From Pseudomonadota bacterium (lineage in GTDB: Bacteria > Pseudomonadota > Alphaproteobacteria > Acetobacterales > Acetobacteraceae), in the NCBI GenBank assembly GCA_021809435.1, contig JAKBAD010000002.1:124001-188000 (forward strand): 64,000 nt of DNA, given 5' to 3'. Shown one piece after another: positions 63,440 to 64,000 of this stretch. Both the position numbers and the translations under genes were made by a program. The stretch's first letter is position 1. The number at the start of each line of letters is the position of its first letter. The notes under the pieces are model-generated. The model was given only the letters and a program-made list of their open reading frames with translations. It was not told where the DNA came from and searched no databases.

Positions 63440-64000
63440 ATGAGTGACGATTTTGAGCTGCAAGCCCCGCGCGCGCCCCGCCGCGCCCCCCGCAAGACGC
63501 GCCAGCCCCGGGGCAGGTTGCTGTGGACCGGCCTGGCGCTGGTGGTGGTGGGCGCGCCCATCGCGGTGGTGAGCTATGCGCTCACCCGGCTCGACCCGGC
63601 GCGGTTTGGTCCGGCGCTCGCCCAGGCGGTGGAACAGGCCACCGGCCGGCAGCTACACTTTAGCGGGAAGCTGCGCTGGTCGCTGCTCTCGCTCACGCCC
63701 ACGCTCGAGGCCGACGGCGTGAGCCTGAGCAACCCGCCGGGCTTTGCCGACCCGGACCTGCTGAGCCTCGACCAAGTGAGCGCCAAAATCGCGCTGCTGC
63801 CGCTGCTGGGCCGGCGGGTGGATATTCTCGATCTCGTGCTCACCAACCCGCATTTGGTGCTCGAGCGTAACCGCGCGGGGGCGGGCGACTGGAATCTGAC
63901 CCCGCCCGGCGGCGCGCAGGCCACGGACGCCAGCGCGCTCAGCGCCTATGCGGTGGCGCTGGAGGCGGTGAACGTGCAGGGCGGTGATGTCCACCTCAAG
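63440..64000 (+). CDS. AsmA-family protein (partial, cut by right edge)
   Basis: 187 residues seen. A basic cytoplasmic start (APRRAPRKTRQPRGR), one membrane anchor (LLWTGLALVVVGAPIAVVSYAL) and the AsmA N-terminal pattern FGPALAQAVEQATGRQLHFS, then LTPTLEADGVSLSNPPGFADPDLL. AsmA-family proteins are periplasm-spanning, beta-groove lipid-transfer-type proteins anchored in the inner membrane. Start ATG at 63440, divergent from tRNA-Leu. Total length unknown. Confidence 0.85.
   Translation, partial: MSDDFELQAPRAPRRAPRKTRQPRGRLLWTGLALVVVGAPIAVVSYALTRLDPARFGPALAQAVEQATGRQLHFSGKLRWSLLSLTPTLEADGVSLSNPPGFADPDLLSLDQVSAKIALLPLLGRRVDILDLVLTNPHLVLERNRAGAGDWNLTPPGGAQATDASALSAYAVALEAVNVQGGDVHLK

Overview
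The window looks like chromosomal DNA from a GC-rich alphaproteobacterium, probably of the Acetobacteraceae/Rhodospirillales type. Reasons are the complete nuoA-N complex I operon, a separate gene for the NDUFA12 accessory subunit, GapR, the tig-clpP-clpX-lon-HU block, a DUF2155 protein, and GGGGC...GCCCC-type intergenic hairpins. The lineage is an inference. No rRNA gene, CRISPR array, transposase or integrase was seen.

Layout. 1-3 kb (minus): an ABC1/UbiB-like kinase cut by the left edge, behind a PepF-type peptidase. 3-10 kb: APC permease, GapR, pyruvate kinase, a small lipoprotein, a GT87-like membrane protein and glutamate-cysteine ligase. 10-12.4 kb: RsmE divergent from UbiA and a short-chain dehydrogenase. 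12.4-14.4 kb is an AT-rich accessory island with three small-to-medium genes; the main one looks like a long N-terminal-threonine (proteasome-fold) hydrolase. 14.5-17 kb: a TPP riboswitch in front of a three-gene thiamine-precursor ABC importer. 17-18 kb: an orphan TAXI binding protein. 18.1-20.4 kb: one predicted anti-phage AIPR gene with a nuclease-like N-terminus, flanked by 28-bp dyad-symmetric direct repeats.

20.4-27.4 kb (minus): a drug/metabolite transporter, proline iminopeptidase, a sugar aminotransferase plus membrane nucleotide-sugar dehydratase pair, a RidA-family protein, and a protein that looks like an eroded class II ribonucleotide reductase. 27.6-29.3 kb (plus): NDUFA12, an MlaD-like MCE protein and a DUF2155 protein. 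29.4-34 kb (plus): four tandem outer-membrane barrel genes, three with almost identical OmpA C-terminal domains. 34-38.4 kb (minus): LolD, LolC/E, ProS and an acyltransferase.

38.6-56 kb (minus): nuoA to nuoN followed without a clear break by birA, coaX and RNase J. 56-63.4 kb (minus): tRNA-Asp, tRNA-Val, HU, lon, clpX, clpP, tig, tRNA-Leu. The right edge holds the start of an AsmA-family gene. The core blocks supply respiration (complex I), protein quality control (Tig, ClpXP, Lon) and lipoprotein export (Lol). The accessory material is concentrated at 12.4-14.4 kb, 18.1-20.4 kb and 29.4-34 kb. Many gene pairs share ATGA or GTGA stop/start overlaps, which suggests translational coupling.
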